NCBI GenBank assembly: GCA_041695045.1 | Contig: JBGFRR010000092.1 | Coordinates: 1-39,200, forward strand | Reading direction: 5' to 3' | DNA from: JBGFRR01 sp041695045 | Lineage (GTDB): Bacteria; Bacteroidota; Ignavibacteria; UBA10030 | DNA: 39,200 bases | Part shown: piece after piece, positions 6,691 to 13,852 of the stretch | Layout of the letters: the number at the start of each line of letters is the position of its first letter | Numbering within the stretch: the first letter of the stretch is position 1 | Notes under the pieces: model-generated | The model's input: the letters and a program-made list of their open reading frames with translations, nothing else | Told to the model about the DNA's origin: nothing | Databases searched by the model: none | Position numbers and translations under genes: made by a program

Positions 6691-8184
6691 TTACTCCCGC
6701 ACATTATCGATTTGTGCTCGTTGGAGTGTGCCGCTGTAGTCGACGTACACGGTCTTCCACTCAGTGAAGAAGTCGTAAACAGTCCAGCCGCCCTCGCGAT
6801 GGCCGTTGCCGGTCTCTTTCACACCGCCAAACGGCATATGCGCTTCAGCACCAATCGTAGGACTGTTGATGTACGTAATACCCGCCTTGATATCACGGAT
6901 TGCCTGATAGGCATTGTTGATGTCTTGCGTGTAGATGGAAGATGACAACCCATACGGCGTGTTGTTGGCAACGGCAATCGCGTCCTGAAGCGATGTGACT
7001 TTGAGGACGGACAGCACCGGTCCGAAAATTTCCTCTTGTGCCACGCGCATATCTTGCGTCACGTCGGCCAGCACGGTAGGCTCGTAGAACCATCCCTTCG
7101 CAAGACCGTTGCCCGCCGGCCGCTTGCCTCCGGCGACAATCCTCGCGCCTTCCTTCACTCCAATCTGTACATACTGCTCAACCGTATTCCGCTGGCCCTC
7201 GTTGACGCATGGGCCGACATCAACATTCGGGTTGAGACCGTTTCCAAGCCGGAGCGTCTTTGCTTTGCCAACAACTATGGAAAGAAACTTGTCGTACACT
7301 GTTTCATGAATGATGAGCCGGCTCGTTGCCGTGCAGCGCTGGCCGGTCGTGCCGAACGCTCCCCAGAGAACTCCTTCTAGCGCAAGGTCGAGATTCGCGT
7401 CATCCATCACGATCTGGGCATTTTTTCCACCGAGCTCGAGCGAAACGCGCTTCAGCGTTCTACTCGCTACCTCGGAAATCTTCTTGCCCACCGCGGTAGA
7501 GCCGGTGAAGCTGACGAGATCGACATCGGGGTGCTCGACGAGCGCCATTCCCACCTCACTCCCGCCACCGTGGACGATGTTGACAACGCCCGGTGGGACG
7601 CCGGCCTCGATAAGAATCTCGACGAGTGCCGTCGCTGTCGCCGGCGTATCCGAAGCCGGTTTGAAGACCACGGTATTACCGCAGATGAGGGCGGGAAAGA
7701 TTTTCCACGTTGGAATCGCCATCGGGAAATTCCACGGCGTGATGATGGCAGCCACTCCAATAGGCATGCGGATGGCCATGTTGAACTTGTTGGGAAGCTC
7801 AGACGGCACGGTGTGGCCGAACAGCCGTCGTCCTTCGGCGGCGGCGTAGTACGCCGTATCGATACCTTCCTGCACATCGCCGCGCGTCTCAAGCAATACC
7901 TTTCCCATCTCCATCGTCATTTGCCGCGCAAGCTCCTCTTTGCGGGCTGTCAGCAGATCACCCACCTTACGCACGATGTCGCCGCGTTTAGGCGCGGGAA
8001 CAAGTCGCCATGACTCGAAGGCTGTGCGCGCTGCCTTCACCGCTTCATCGACATCCTCTTTGCCGGACAGCGGGAACGTTCCGAGCACTTCTTCCCAGTT
8101 TGCGGGATTGCGATTCTCAAACGTCCTACCGGACTTTGCATCAACCCATTGACCGTCGATGCAATTTTGGAATTTCTTTGGCAT
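6691..8184 (-). CDS. Aldehyde dehydrogenase, probably aminoadipate-semialdehyde dehydrogenase
   Basis: This 497-residue enzyme is a complete NAD(P)+-dependent aldehyde dehydrogenase. Visible features are ITPWNFPMAIPTWK (148-161), NTVVFKPASDTP (cofactor binding), VSFTGSTAVGKK (224-235), the general base Glu250 in LELGGKN, the catalytic Cys284 in GQRCTATSR, and EEIFGPVLSV. The C-terminal motif EAHMPFGGVKETGNGHREGG resembles the 2-oxoglutarate-semialdehyde (YcbD-like) group. Its position directly before lat, same strand, 115 nt apart, suggests that it oxidises the LAT product to 2-aminoadipate. That substrate is inferred from context only. GAGAGGT precedes the ATG. Confidence 0.88.
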   Translation of the reverse strand: MPKKFQNCIDGQWVDAKSGRTFENRNPANWEEVLGTFPLSGKEDVDEAVKAARTAFESWRLVPAPKRGDIVRKVGDLLTARKEELARQMTMEMGKVLLETRGDVQEGIDTAYYAAAEGRRLFGHTVPSELPNKFNMAIRMPIGVAAIITPWNFPMAIPTWKIFPALICGNTVVFKPASDTPATATALVEILIEAGVPPGVVNIVHGGGSEVGMALVEHPDVDLVSFTGSTAVGKKISEVASRTLKRVSLELGGKNAQIVMDDANLDLALEGVLWGAFGTTGQRCTATSRLIIHETVYDKFLSIVVGKAKTLRLGNGLNPNVDVGPCVNEGQRNTVEQYVQIGVKEGARIVAGGKRPAGNGLAKGWFYEPTVLADVTQDMRVAQEEIFGPVLSVLKVTSLQDAIAVANNTPYGLSSSIYTQDINNAYQAIRDIKAGITYINSPTIGAEAHMPFGGVKETGNGHREGGWTVYDFFTEWKTVYVDYSGTLQRAQIDNVRE

Positions 8185-8241
8185 TTGAGCTATTACCTCT
8201 CTGTATACTTTACTTCGATGACCAATGACGCCTATCGTTTC

Positions 8242-8335
8242 CGAAAACTACGCAACACCGAACTCCATTCTCTACAATTGAGTGAGGCGTTGAGCGATCC
8301 GCCTCCGGCGGAGAGCGACGTAGTTTTTCGGTGTT
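8242..8335. repeat. Nested inverted repeat at the edge of the accessory island
   Basis: Two overlapping pairs of arms enclose a central hairpin: AACACCGAA (8254-8262) with TTCGGTGTT (8327-8335), and CGAAAACTACG (8242-8252) with CGTAGTTTTTCG (8319-8330, one extra T). The centre holds the shared repeat at 8289-8317. The right arm includes the stop codon of the small antitoxin gene. The layout recalls a folded recombination site or small mobile hairpin, but no known class fits cleanly. Confidence 0.45.
8289..8317. repeat. 29-bp hairpin repeat, copy 1
   Basis: The unit begins GTTGAGCGATCCGCC and ends GGCGGAGAGCG. It matches copy 2 at 8880-8908 at 28 of 29 positions. The core CTCCGCC/GGCGGAG type hairpin also appears at 406-422. 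Confidence 0.7.
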
Positions 8336-8495
8336 AGCTGCCGTGCGCACGCTGCTGGGAAAGGAGTTCCTTCAACTGCTTGGCGGCTTCTCTCATCTTT
8401 TTCAGGTATTCAGCCTTATCCTTCCAATAGAGGGCGGCTTGCTTGTCCCGAATCTTGCGTGTCATCTCAACAGCATTAATGGTTTCAGTTTTCAT
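8334..8495 (-). CDS. Small antitoxin-like protein paired with a PIN toxin remnant
   Basis: A 53-residue protein runs from ATG 8495 to TAA 8334. The N-terminus (MKTETINAVEMTRKIRDKQA) resembles the small partners MKT...VRKIRD that accompany one family of PIN-domain proteins, and the rest is a charged helix (KDKAEYLKKMREAAKQLKELL). It overlaps the end of the PIN gene by 11 nt (the bases TATGAAAAC serve both genes), the usual coupling of such modules. The gene is open and apparently complete, unlike its toxin. Function is inferred from this pairing. Confidence 0.6.
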   Translation of the reverse strand: MKTETINAVEMTRKIRDKQAALYWKDKAEYLKKMREAAKQLKELLSQQRAHGS

Positions 8496-8763
8496 ACAAT
8501 GTTAAGGCTCCTTCCTGAACATAACGTTCTGCCAAAGCCAATGCCTCGTCCGAGACAGCGACGATATTCAAGCTCGTTGAGGGAATTCGTGCGATAAGGT
8601 TTCGAACGAAATCGGGGGCTTCCAACAATTCCTGAGCGGTCAACTCAGAAATAACAACGGAGAATCGTCCATTCCCGATCTCAGCAAACAACCTCTGAGT
8701 GTCCGCCTCAAATCCTTCATCGAAGAAGCCGCCAAATACCGATGTGTCGAGATAGAATCTCAT
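8485..8763 (-). pseudogene. PIN-domain toxin with an internal in-frame deletion
   Basis: The open frame of 92 residues starts with the PIN pattern YLDTSVFGGFFDEGFE (first acidic residue Asp6), continues SVVISELTAQELLEAPDFVRNL (second acidic site) and reaches LAERYVQEGALT. It then ends abruptly with LYEN and a stop. Members of this family are usually about 150 residues, with a following DAxHIALAT and DxLVSWNFKHIV segment carrying the remaining active-site acids. That segment is missing, while the tail overlapping the antitoxin start is still present. This points to an in-frame loss of roughly 55-60 codons near 8498-8506. The product would lack the metal site. The missing size is an estimate from remembered relatives. 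Confidence 0.65.
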
Positions 8764-8879
8764 ACCTCAAATGTATCAGTTATGGTATGCACTTTCAAAC
8801 GCGCAGTGCGCATGGCGTTTAGCAAAACACCGCAGTGCTGTTGTCCCGATACGTTTTTCGCATCGGGGTGAGCAAAACC

Positions 8880-8908
8880 GTTGAGCGATCCGCCTCTGGC
8901 GGAGAGCG
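8880..8908. repeat. 29-bp hairpin repeat, copy 2
   Basis: This differs from copy 1 (8289-8317) at one position (CTCTGG for CTCCGG). It falls in the 3' end of the broken endonuclease gene. A separate imperfect hairpin, CCCGATACG/CGCATCGGG, lies just before it at about 8845-8877. Confidence 0.7.
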
Positions 8909-9279
8909 CCGTTGTTGCCGCTGTTGGGCGCCGCTACGCAACTTCTTTTCTGTCTCGTAAGCCTCTCTGATTGCCTTTTCAAGTTCGGTCGACTTACGGA
9001 GATACTTATCGAAATCTGAAATGTTCTCTTTGTTAAGATGAAGCTGGCCTTCTCCAACGTTGCCACGATGTTGACCCGGAGAATAGTGGGGACTGTGTTC
9101 AACATCGTACAAAGGGATGACCCAGTATTTGATCGCATCTCTCCAGGCAGCAAGCCAAACGAAAACGTCACAGCAAGCTGGCTTTATCTGCTGAAAATTC
9201 ATATCAAAAGGACGCTTTGAGTCAGATGCCAGAGCCTTAACATAAAGGGGTTCGTCAGATTCAAAGTCTACTGCTCTAG

Positions 9280-9429
9280 CAGGCTGATGAAAAAGAAAAC
9301 CGCGAAGGCGCAAAGGACGCCAAGACGAAAATAGAGTGTCTATTTCTTTCTGATTTCAACATTGTTACTTCGCGATCTTGGCGTCTTGGCGGTTCGTCTT
9401 TTCTTCGATAAGGGTTTTTCAACACCCTG
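9280..9429. mobile_element. 150-bp MITE-like element with CTAG target duplication
   Basis: The element is flanked by direct repeats CTAG (9276-9279 and 9430-9433). Its ends are inverted repeats: CAGGCTGATGAAAAA at 9280-9294 and, read from the other end, CAGGGTGTTGAAAAA at 9429-9415 (13 of 15 identical). The interior is a second imperfect palindrome built from CGCCAAGACGCCAAGA-like sequence. It encodes nothing. Precise removal restores the host endonuclease frame, which proves an insertion. Terminal repeats plus a 4-bp CTAG duplication would suit a non-autonomous passenger of an IS5-type (YTAR target) or similar transposase. No transposase is in the window, so the family is a guess. Confidence 0.85.
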
Positions 9430-9814
9430 CTAGAAGCTTTAACTTCAATTCGGATGTTAGGCGGGAGAAAGAAGTCGTATTGCCCAGAGTATTCTGGATC
9501 AAGTTTCTTTGTCGGACGCTCAAGTGATGGAACAAGCTCTTTCAGATGACCGTGAGCCCAGACCTCACCAAAGCCTCTGGGAGCACTTATCTCGAATAGG
9601 TACAGGTAGAGATTGCGATTGATGTAGTCGTCACGAAGCTCGTAGTACTCCTCGATCGTGAGTTTGTCGGCGGCAAGCAAATGAGAGATGATGTATTCAT
9701 ATTCACTGAATGGATAAACGGATTTGAGACCATCGAGCTCTGCGCGAAATTGTTCAGAGTTGGAGAGCCTATCGATTAGCTGGTCTAACTGTTGTCGGAG
9801 TTGTTCCATAGAAG

Positions 9815-10816
9815 TCAGATTAGAGAAAGTTGATTGTCCTCGACTACTGTTGGTATTTCACCAATAAGAGATTTGAGTTCGGGATCAGATAGAATTTCCT
9901 TCTCAAAAGGATTTCCATTCTGCCAACCCGTCTTGCCAGTTTGCCGGAATCGCTCAAGGCGGCGGATTGCTATCTCGCAGTAAATGGGATCGGAGTCAAC
10001 GGTGTAGCAGATTCGCTTATTCATTTCCGCTGATATGAGCGTTGAAGCAGAGTGACAGAAGAAATCTATTATAAGGTCTCGCTCCCTTGAGCTTGCACGA
10101 ATGATACGCTCAGCGGACTTGAGTGGTTTTTGGGCATAACAGCCATTGACGTTTTCTTCCATTCTGTAGAATACTTGCTGGATGTCAACCCAAACATTGC
10201 CGGCACGGATGTTCTCAGACCTGCTTCGCTCAAAGTTCTCGGTGATCTTGCCATTTACTTCTTTGTAATAACCCCGAAGTATTTTCGGGATGTCAGTGTA
10301 TTCAGCGTCAACGTTGAAGATGGGATCGCCCTTTATGTAATAAAGCAACTCTTGTCTAACAGCCATCCAGTTATTTGGTGTACCATAACCTCTTTGGTTG
10401 CGCATTGTGATAAAACTACGTGTCTGAAAGGGAGTGTGTCGCATCATTAACATAAAGTCTGGCAATGGTTGAAAGCCGTTTCTTTGGTCAGCGCCGAGCC
10501 AGACATAGAGAGAACTGTTTGGAGCTAATGCATAATCGGTTGTTGAGATCCATTTCTTGCACCATTGGATGTAGTCGTGGAGTTCCCTTTCTTCGAAGGC
10601 AACGAGGTTGTATGGGGGATCGTGGATTGCAAGAACCGCATTCTTGTCGCTCATCAGTCGTTCAATGTCCGTTTGGCTTGCTGCATCAAGGCAACCGATG
10701 CGATGTTTTCCAAGTGGGTCATCCCATATCTCACCTTCTTTAAGCCGAGAATACTTGAGAAAGCATCTTCTGACGTCGGGATTCTTGTCCAGTCTGGGTA
10801 TGGGTAAGTTTATCAT
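9815..10816 (-). CDS. DNA methyltransferase of a Type II restriction-modification pair (N6-adenine or N4-cytosine)
   Basis: This 333-residue protein has the catalytic motif DPPYN at 66-70, the WVDIQQVFYRM and QKPLKSAERIIRASS segments, and, late in the chain, DFFCHSASTLISAEMNKRICYTVDSDPIYCEIAIRRLE, the SAM-binding half. Motif order (catalytic first, SAM site last) is that of the beta class in the N6/N4 methyltransferase family. The SAM loop reads DFFCHSAST where relatives often have D-x-F-x-G-S/T-G, so it is somewhat degenerate. The gene is complete and followed 5 nt later by the endonuclease, which is now disrupted. It therefore probably acts as an orphan methyltransferase. The target sequence cannot be read from the protein. 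Confidence 0.88.
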   Translation of the reverse strand: MINLPIPRLDKNPDVRRCFLKYSRLKEGEIWDDPLGKHRIGCLDAASQTDIERLMSDKNAVLAIHDPPYNLVAFEERELHDYIQWCKKWISTTDYALAPNSSLYVWLGADQRNGFQPLPDFMLMMRHTPFQTRSFITMRNQRGYGTPNNWMAVRQELLYYIKGDPIFNVDAEYTDIPKILRGYYKEVNGKITENFERSRSENIRAGNVWVDIQQVFYRMEENVNGCYAQKPLKSAERIIRASSRERDLIIDFFCHSASTLISAEMNKRICYTVDSDPIYCEIAIRRLERFRQTGKTGWQNGNPFEKEILSDPELKSLIGEIPTVVEDNQLSLI

Positions 10817-10851
10817 AGTGACGACAATATACTAAACGGAATTCACTGTTG

Positions 10852-10945
10852 CGTAGTGGCGTATAACTACGGTAAATACGATTTCGTTTGTGTATCGCAA
10901 TTCCGCCATATGGCGTGTATGTGAATCATATCTGCTATATGGCGT
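10852..10945. promoter_or_regulatory. Palindromes upstream of the methyltransferase gene
   Basis: A perfect 12-bp palindrome CGCCATATGGCG (10904-10915) is followed by a half-copy ATATGGCG at about 10937-10944. CGTAGT/ACTACG (10852-10857/10866-10871) forms a second small stem. They lie between the MazF remnant and the methyltransferase, where autoregulatory sites of restriction-modification genes are often found. TGTTGCGTAGT here is the reverse complement of ACTACGCAACA at 8248-8258, on the other side of the island. Confidence 0.3.
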
Positions 10946-11138
10946 TTAAGAAGCTTCAGTCTGATTCAAGGCGCGATCGAGCGGACTGATAATCTTCTCC
11001 AATTCGAAGAGGCAACTGGCCAGCTTCTGGGGTATTGATGACGATTGCGGGCCGAAGCTTTTTGATCTCAGAGCCAACTTGCGGCTCGAAATTGACCAGC
11101 CAGATTTCTCCACGCGCGGGGTTTGCCTTCATCATCAA
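10946..11138 (-). pseudogene. MazF/PemK-family toxin with an internal frameshifting deletion
   Basis: The N-terminus is a normal MazF start: GEIWLVNFEPQVGSEIKKLRPAIVIN, then TPEAGQLPLRI. Here the family continues with a VPITDW strand and about 55-60 more residues. Instead the frame runs GEDYQSARSRLESD and stops at 10956. In a neighbouring frame the same DNA reads LEKIISPLDRALNQTEAS and ends at TAA 10946-10948, which is the ordinary C-terminal helix of MazF. So the middle of the gene was lost at about 10996-11003 and the two halves are out of frame. The product cannot form the MazF core. The intact partner lies immediately upstream with a 4-nt overlap. Confidence 0.75.
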
Positions 11139-11338
11139 TGAATAGGCTCATCCACATCAGGAAGCAACGATTCTATGTTCTGCTCATAGTAAAGTGCCCC
11201 CTTTGCAAATTGGCTCTTCAAGTAATTTTCTCTTCGGCGTAAGGAAGCTTTTCGTACCTTTCTCGCCCGCAAGTCCCGCTGGTTCGTTTTTGTTCGATGT
11301 TTTCGCTTCGTTTTCATAACTACTGTTGTTGTACTCAT
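11135..11338 (-). CDS. Small basic antitoxin of the MazF module, coupled to purB
   Basis: This 67-residue protein is strongly basic in its first half (MKTKRKHRTKTNQRDLRARKVRKASLRRREN) and acidic at the end (NIESLLPDVDEPIH). It overlaps the MazF start by 4 nt (ATGA), the normal antitoxin-toxin arrangement, so I call it the antitoxin. I do not recognise its family, and it lacks a clear AbrB or ribbon-helix-helix pattern. Its ATG (11336-11338) shares one base with the purB stop as TAATG, so translation is probably coupled to purB. AGGTGGGG inside the purB end can serve as ribosome site. An internal ATG at 11317 is possible. Confidence 0.6.
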   Translation of the reverse strand: MSTTTVVMKTKRKHRTKTNQRDLRARKVRKASLRRRENYLKSQFAKGALYYEQNIESLLPDVDEPIH

Positions 11339-12630
11339 TATATCCCCACCTGCTCAAAAATATACTCAACGTTTTTGACACTTTTCTGCAGGTCAAAGAG
11401 CTCGTTCAGTTCTGCCTCCGAAAGATACTTCTTGACTTCTCCGTTCTTCTCCAACAGTTCCTGAAAATTCTGCTTGGTTTCCCAGACCCTCATTGCCTCG
11501 TCCTGCACGACGCGATAGGCATCCTCTCGCCGCATCCCTTTCCTCGCCAATGCCAGGAGCACCGCCTGTGAGAAGATCAGCCCGTTCGTTAAGCCAAGAT
11601 TCCGCTTCATCTGCTCCGGATAGACGACGAGGTTCTCAACAATCTTTGTGAACTCCGCCAGCATGTAGTCGAGCAGGATGCAACTATCGGGGATGACAAT
11701 GCGTTCGACCGACGAATGCGTGATATCCCGCTCATGCCACAGGGCGATGTTCTCCATGGCTGCGAGGGCGTTACTTCGCAAGACGCGCGCGAGGCCTGCG
11801 ATCCGCTCGCACGTGATCGGGTTGCGCTTGTGCGGCATAGCTGAAGAACCTTTCTGTCCCTCCGCAAAGAACTCCTCGGCTTCTAACACTTCGGTTTTCT
11901 GCAAATGCCTGACCTCCGTCGCGAACTTCTCTAACGACGCACCGCACAGAGCGATGACGGAGAGAAACTCCGCATGGGCATCACGTTGGACAACCTGCGT
12001 CGCAATCGGCGCGGGAGTGAGGCCTAACTTTTCACACACATAGCGCTCCACCGAAGGGTCGAGATGGGCATACGTACCGACAGCTCCTGAAATCTTCCCC
12101 ACGGCAGCGCGTTGCAGTACCGACGTGAGGCGTTCGATGTTGCGGTCGACCTCAACGACCCACAGCGCGAGCTTCAGCCCGAACGTCACCGGCTCGGCGT
12201 GGATGCCGTGCGTGCGTCCGACCATCACGGTCCACTTGAATTCCTTCGCCCGCCGCGCCAACACCTCTCGTAACCGCACATGCCCTTGCAACAGCAACTC
12301 CGCTGCTTGCTTCATCTGCACGGCAAGCGCCGTATCCAGCACATCCGATGAGGTCATGCCGAGATGGATGAAGCGCGACTCCGGCCCAACATACTCACCG
12401 ACGTTCGTCAGGAACGCAACGACGTCGTGTTGAACTTCTTGTTCGATCTCTAACACACGTCGGGCGTCAAACTTCGCTTTTTCTTTGATGACGCGAACGG
12501 CTTCTTTCGGGATAAGCCCCAACTCTGCTTGTGCTTCGCACGCGAGTATCTCAATCTCAAGCCAGATGCGAAACCTGTTTTCATCTTCCCAAATCTTGCC
12601 CATCTGGGGGCGTGTGTAGCGAGCAATCAA
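11338..12630 (-). CDS. purB: Adenylosuccinate lyase
   Basis: This 430-residue tetrameric enzyme of purine synthesis cleaves SAICAR and adenylosuccinate, releasing fumarate. The fumarase/aspartase superfamily signature GSSAMPHKRNP sits at 261-271. Other landmarks are IEQEVQHDVVAFL, HLGMTSSDVLDTA (89-101), the catalytic histidine in GRTHGIHAEP (138-147) and HSSVERIVIPDS. The length is typical. It starts with TTG, supported by AAGGAG at 12639-12644, eight bases upstream; that site overlaps the htrA stop. It is the third gene of a plsY-htrA-purB run and is followed directly by the antitoxin gene. Confidence 0.97.
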   Translation of the reverse strand: MIARYTRPQMGKIWEDENRFRIWLEIEILACEAQAELGLIPKEAVRVIKEKAKFDARRVLEIEQEVQHDVVAFLTNVGEYVGPESRFIHLGMTSSDVLDTALAVQMKQAAELLLQGHVRLREVLARRAKEFKWTVMVGRTHGIHAEPVTFGLKLALWVVEVDRNIERLTSVLQRAAVGKISGAVGTYAHLDPSVERYVCEKLGLTPAPIATQVVQRDAHAEFLSVIALCGASLEKFATEVRHLQKTEVLEAEEFFAEGQKGSSAMPHKRNPITCERIAGLARVLRSNALAAMENIALWHERDITHSSVERIVIPDSCILLDYMLAEFTKIVENLVVYPEQMKRNLGLTNGLIFSQAVLLALARKGMRREDAYRVVQDEAMRVWETKQNFQELLEKNGEVKKYLSEAELNELFDLQKSVKNVEYIFEQVGI

Positions 12631-12638
12631 TGGTCGAG

Positions 12639-12644
12639 CTCCTT
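12639..12644 (-). promoter_or_regulatory. Ribosome binding site deciding the TTG start of purB
   Basis: AAGGAG on the minus strand lies eight bases before TTG 12630 and overlaps the last bases of htrA (stop at 12643-12645). No ATG or GTG is near, so this site defines the start and implies coupling with htrA. Confidence 0.75.
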
Positions 12645-13842
12645 ATGCCGGCCGACGTTCAAGTCTCAGTTGCAGTGTGATGGTCGTTCGTTCACGATAC
12701 ACCTTCATCCTCAGCACCTCACCCGCACGGGCGTCAACAAGCAGGGTCAGAAGGTCCTGCTCTGAACTAACTTTCGCGCCGTTGATTTCCAAAATAATAT
12801 CCCCCACCTTCAGTCCGGCTTTCTCAGCAGGACTGTTGGCCACCACATCGCTCACGATAATGCCTTCCACCCGTTGCAGACCAAAGTAGCGGGCAACGCG
12901 TGCATCAACCGGCTGGGATTCGAAACCTGTCCAGAAATCACGCGTCACTTTCCCCTTCGCCCGCAGCTCGGCCACAATCCGCTTTACTTTGTTGATGGGG
13001 ATAGCAAAGCCATATCCCACAAATGTTTGACTTTGCCCGGTAGTGTAGATGAGCGTATTGACGCCGATAACCTCGCCGTTCGCATTGACGAGTGGTCCAC
13101 CGCTATTCCCACTGTTGATCGCTGCATCGGTTTCAATCATATCTTTGTAAACACGGTTCTGCTGCTGGCCGAGGTTCATCCCTGTTGAACTCACCACACC
13201 GACGGTTACCGTGGGCTTATCGTTGATGGCGAACAAGCCAAACGGGTTGCCTAACGCAATCGCCCACTCGCCGATGATGAGACCGTCCGAATCCCCTAAC
13301 GTGACGGTGGGAAGATTTTTGGCGTCAACTTTCACGAGAGAAATATCGGTCAGTTGGTCCGTCCCAATAAGCTCGGCCTTCATCTTCGACCCTCCGGTAA
13401 AGGTTACCTCGATCTCCTTTGCATTGCCGGCAACGTGGTCGTTGGTAACGATGTAGCCGTCGGGTGAGATGATGAAGCCGGAGCCAAGCCCGCGTACTTG
13501 CTGGCGATACGTGCGGTCCCCAAAGAAGCGGCGGAAGAACGGGTCGTTCCCGAACATCTCCCAGAACGGATCACGGAACTCCCGCACCTCGATGACGTTA
13601 ATGCCGACCACCGCCGGGCTGACCCTCGCGACCGCGCGGGTGATGGCGGTCTCGCGTGAATGCGTAACCTGCTCCTGAACCTCCGCGCGCACAGGCGAGG
13701 TCGTAACGACCCCCTCGGAGGAAAGCAACTCTTCAGCCGGGACGGGGGCAACCGGAGTCGCAACCACCGACTTGAGCGCATACCCGATTCCTATTCCCAT
13801 CAAGAGGGGAATAAATAGAATGACCACGAATCTTTCGCTCAT
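12643..13842 (-). CDS. HtrA/DegP-family periplasmic serine protease
   Basis: This 399-residue S1C protease handles misfolded envelope proteins. An N-terminal membrane/signal segment (VVILFIPLLMGIGIGYALK, about 5-24) is followed by a linker, then the trypsin-like domain with His136 (VTNDHVAGN), Asp166 (DQLTDISLV) and Ser247 (INSGNSGGPL). A Phe/Arg-rich loop (WEMFGNDPFFRRFFGDR, 94-110) is the LA-type loop of the family. One C-terminal PDZ domain covers about 300-390 (VEGIIVSDVVANSPAEKAGLKVGDIILEING). Only one PDZ is present, as in DegS-like or short DegQ-like forms. Gene order is plsY, htrA, purB with short gaps, so probably one transcript. Confidence 0.95.
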   Translation of the reverse strand: MSERFVVILFIPLLMGIGIGYALKSVVATPVAPVPAEELLSSEGVVTTSPVRAEVQEQVTHSRETAITRAVARVSPAVVGINVIEVREFRDPFWEMFGNDPFFRRFFGDRTYRQQVRGLGSGFIISPDGYIVTNDHVAGNAKEIEVTFTGGSKMKAELIGTDQLTDISLVKVDAKNLPTVTLGDSDGLIIGEWAIALGNPFGLFAINDKPTVTVGVVSSTGMNLGQQQNRVYKDMIETDAAINSGNSGGPLVNANGEVIGVNTLIYTTGQSQTFVGYGFAIPINKVKRIVAELRAKGKVTRDFWTGFESQPVDARVARYFGLQRVEGIIVSDVVANSPAEKAGLKVGDIILEINGAKVSSEQDLLTLLVDARAGEVLRMKVYRERTTITLQLRLERRPA

Positions 13843-13852
13843 CGCATCTTCC

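Larger units (their letters stand above)
8819..9809 (-). pseudogene. Type II restriction endonuclease split by a 150-bp element
   Basis: The frame begins at ATG 9809, 5 nt after the methyltransferase gene, and reads 125 residues before entering the inserted element. It contains a PD-(D/E)XK active site: Asp112 in QYDFFLPP, then Glu122-Val-Lys124 in IRIEVKAS. Removing 9280-9429 plus one CTAG copy joins IEVKAS to RAVDFESDEPLYVKALASD and continues in frame through FDMNFQQIKPACCDVFVWLAAW to TAA 8819, for 278 residues. As it stands, translation runs into the element and stops at 9276, two residues past the active site region's end in sense, producing a 177-residue chimera. The last 35 or so residues are encoded across another repeat (8880-8908), so the original C-terminus may also be altered. 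The specificity is not recognisable. Confidence 0.82.

Noticed and set aside
8242..8340. Integron attC site
   Set aside because: GTTAGCT and ACGCAAC only partly match the R' and R'' consensus, the arm order is not that of an attC hairpin, and there is no integrase gene. I keep it as an unclassified inverted repeat.
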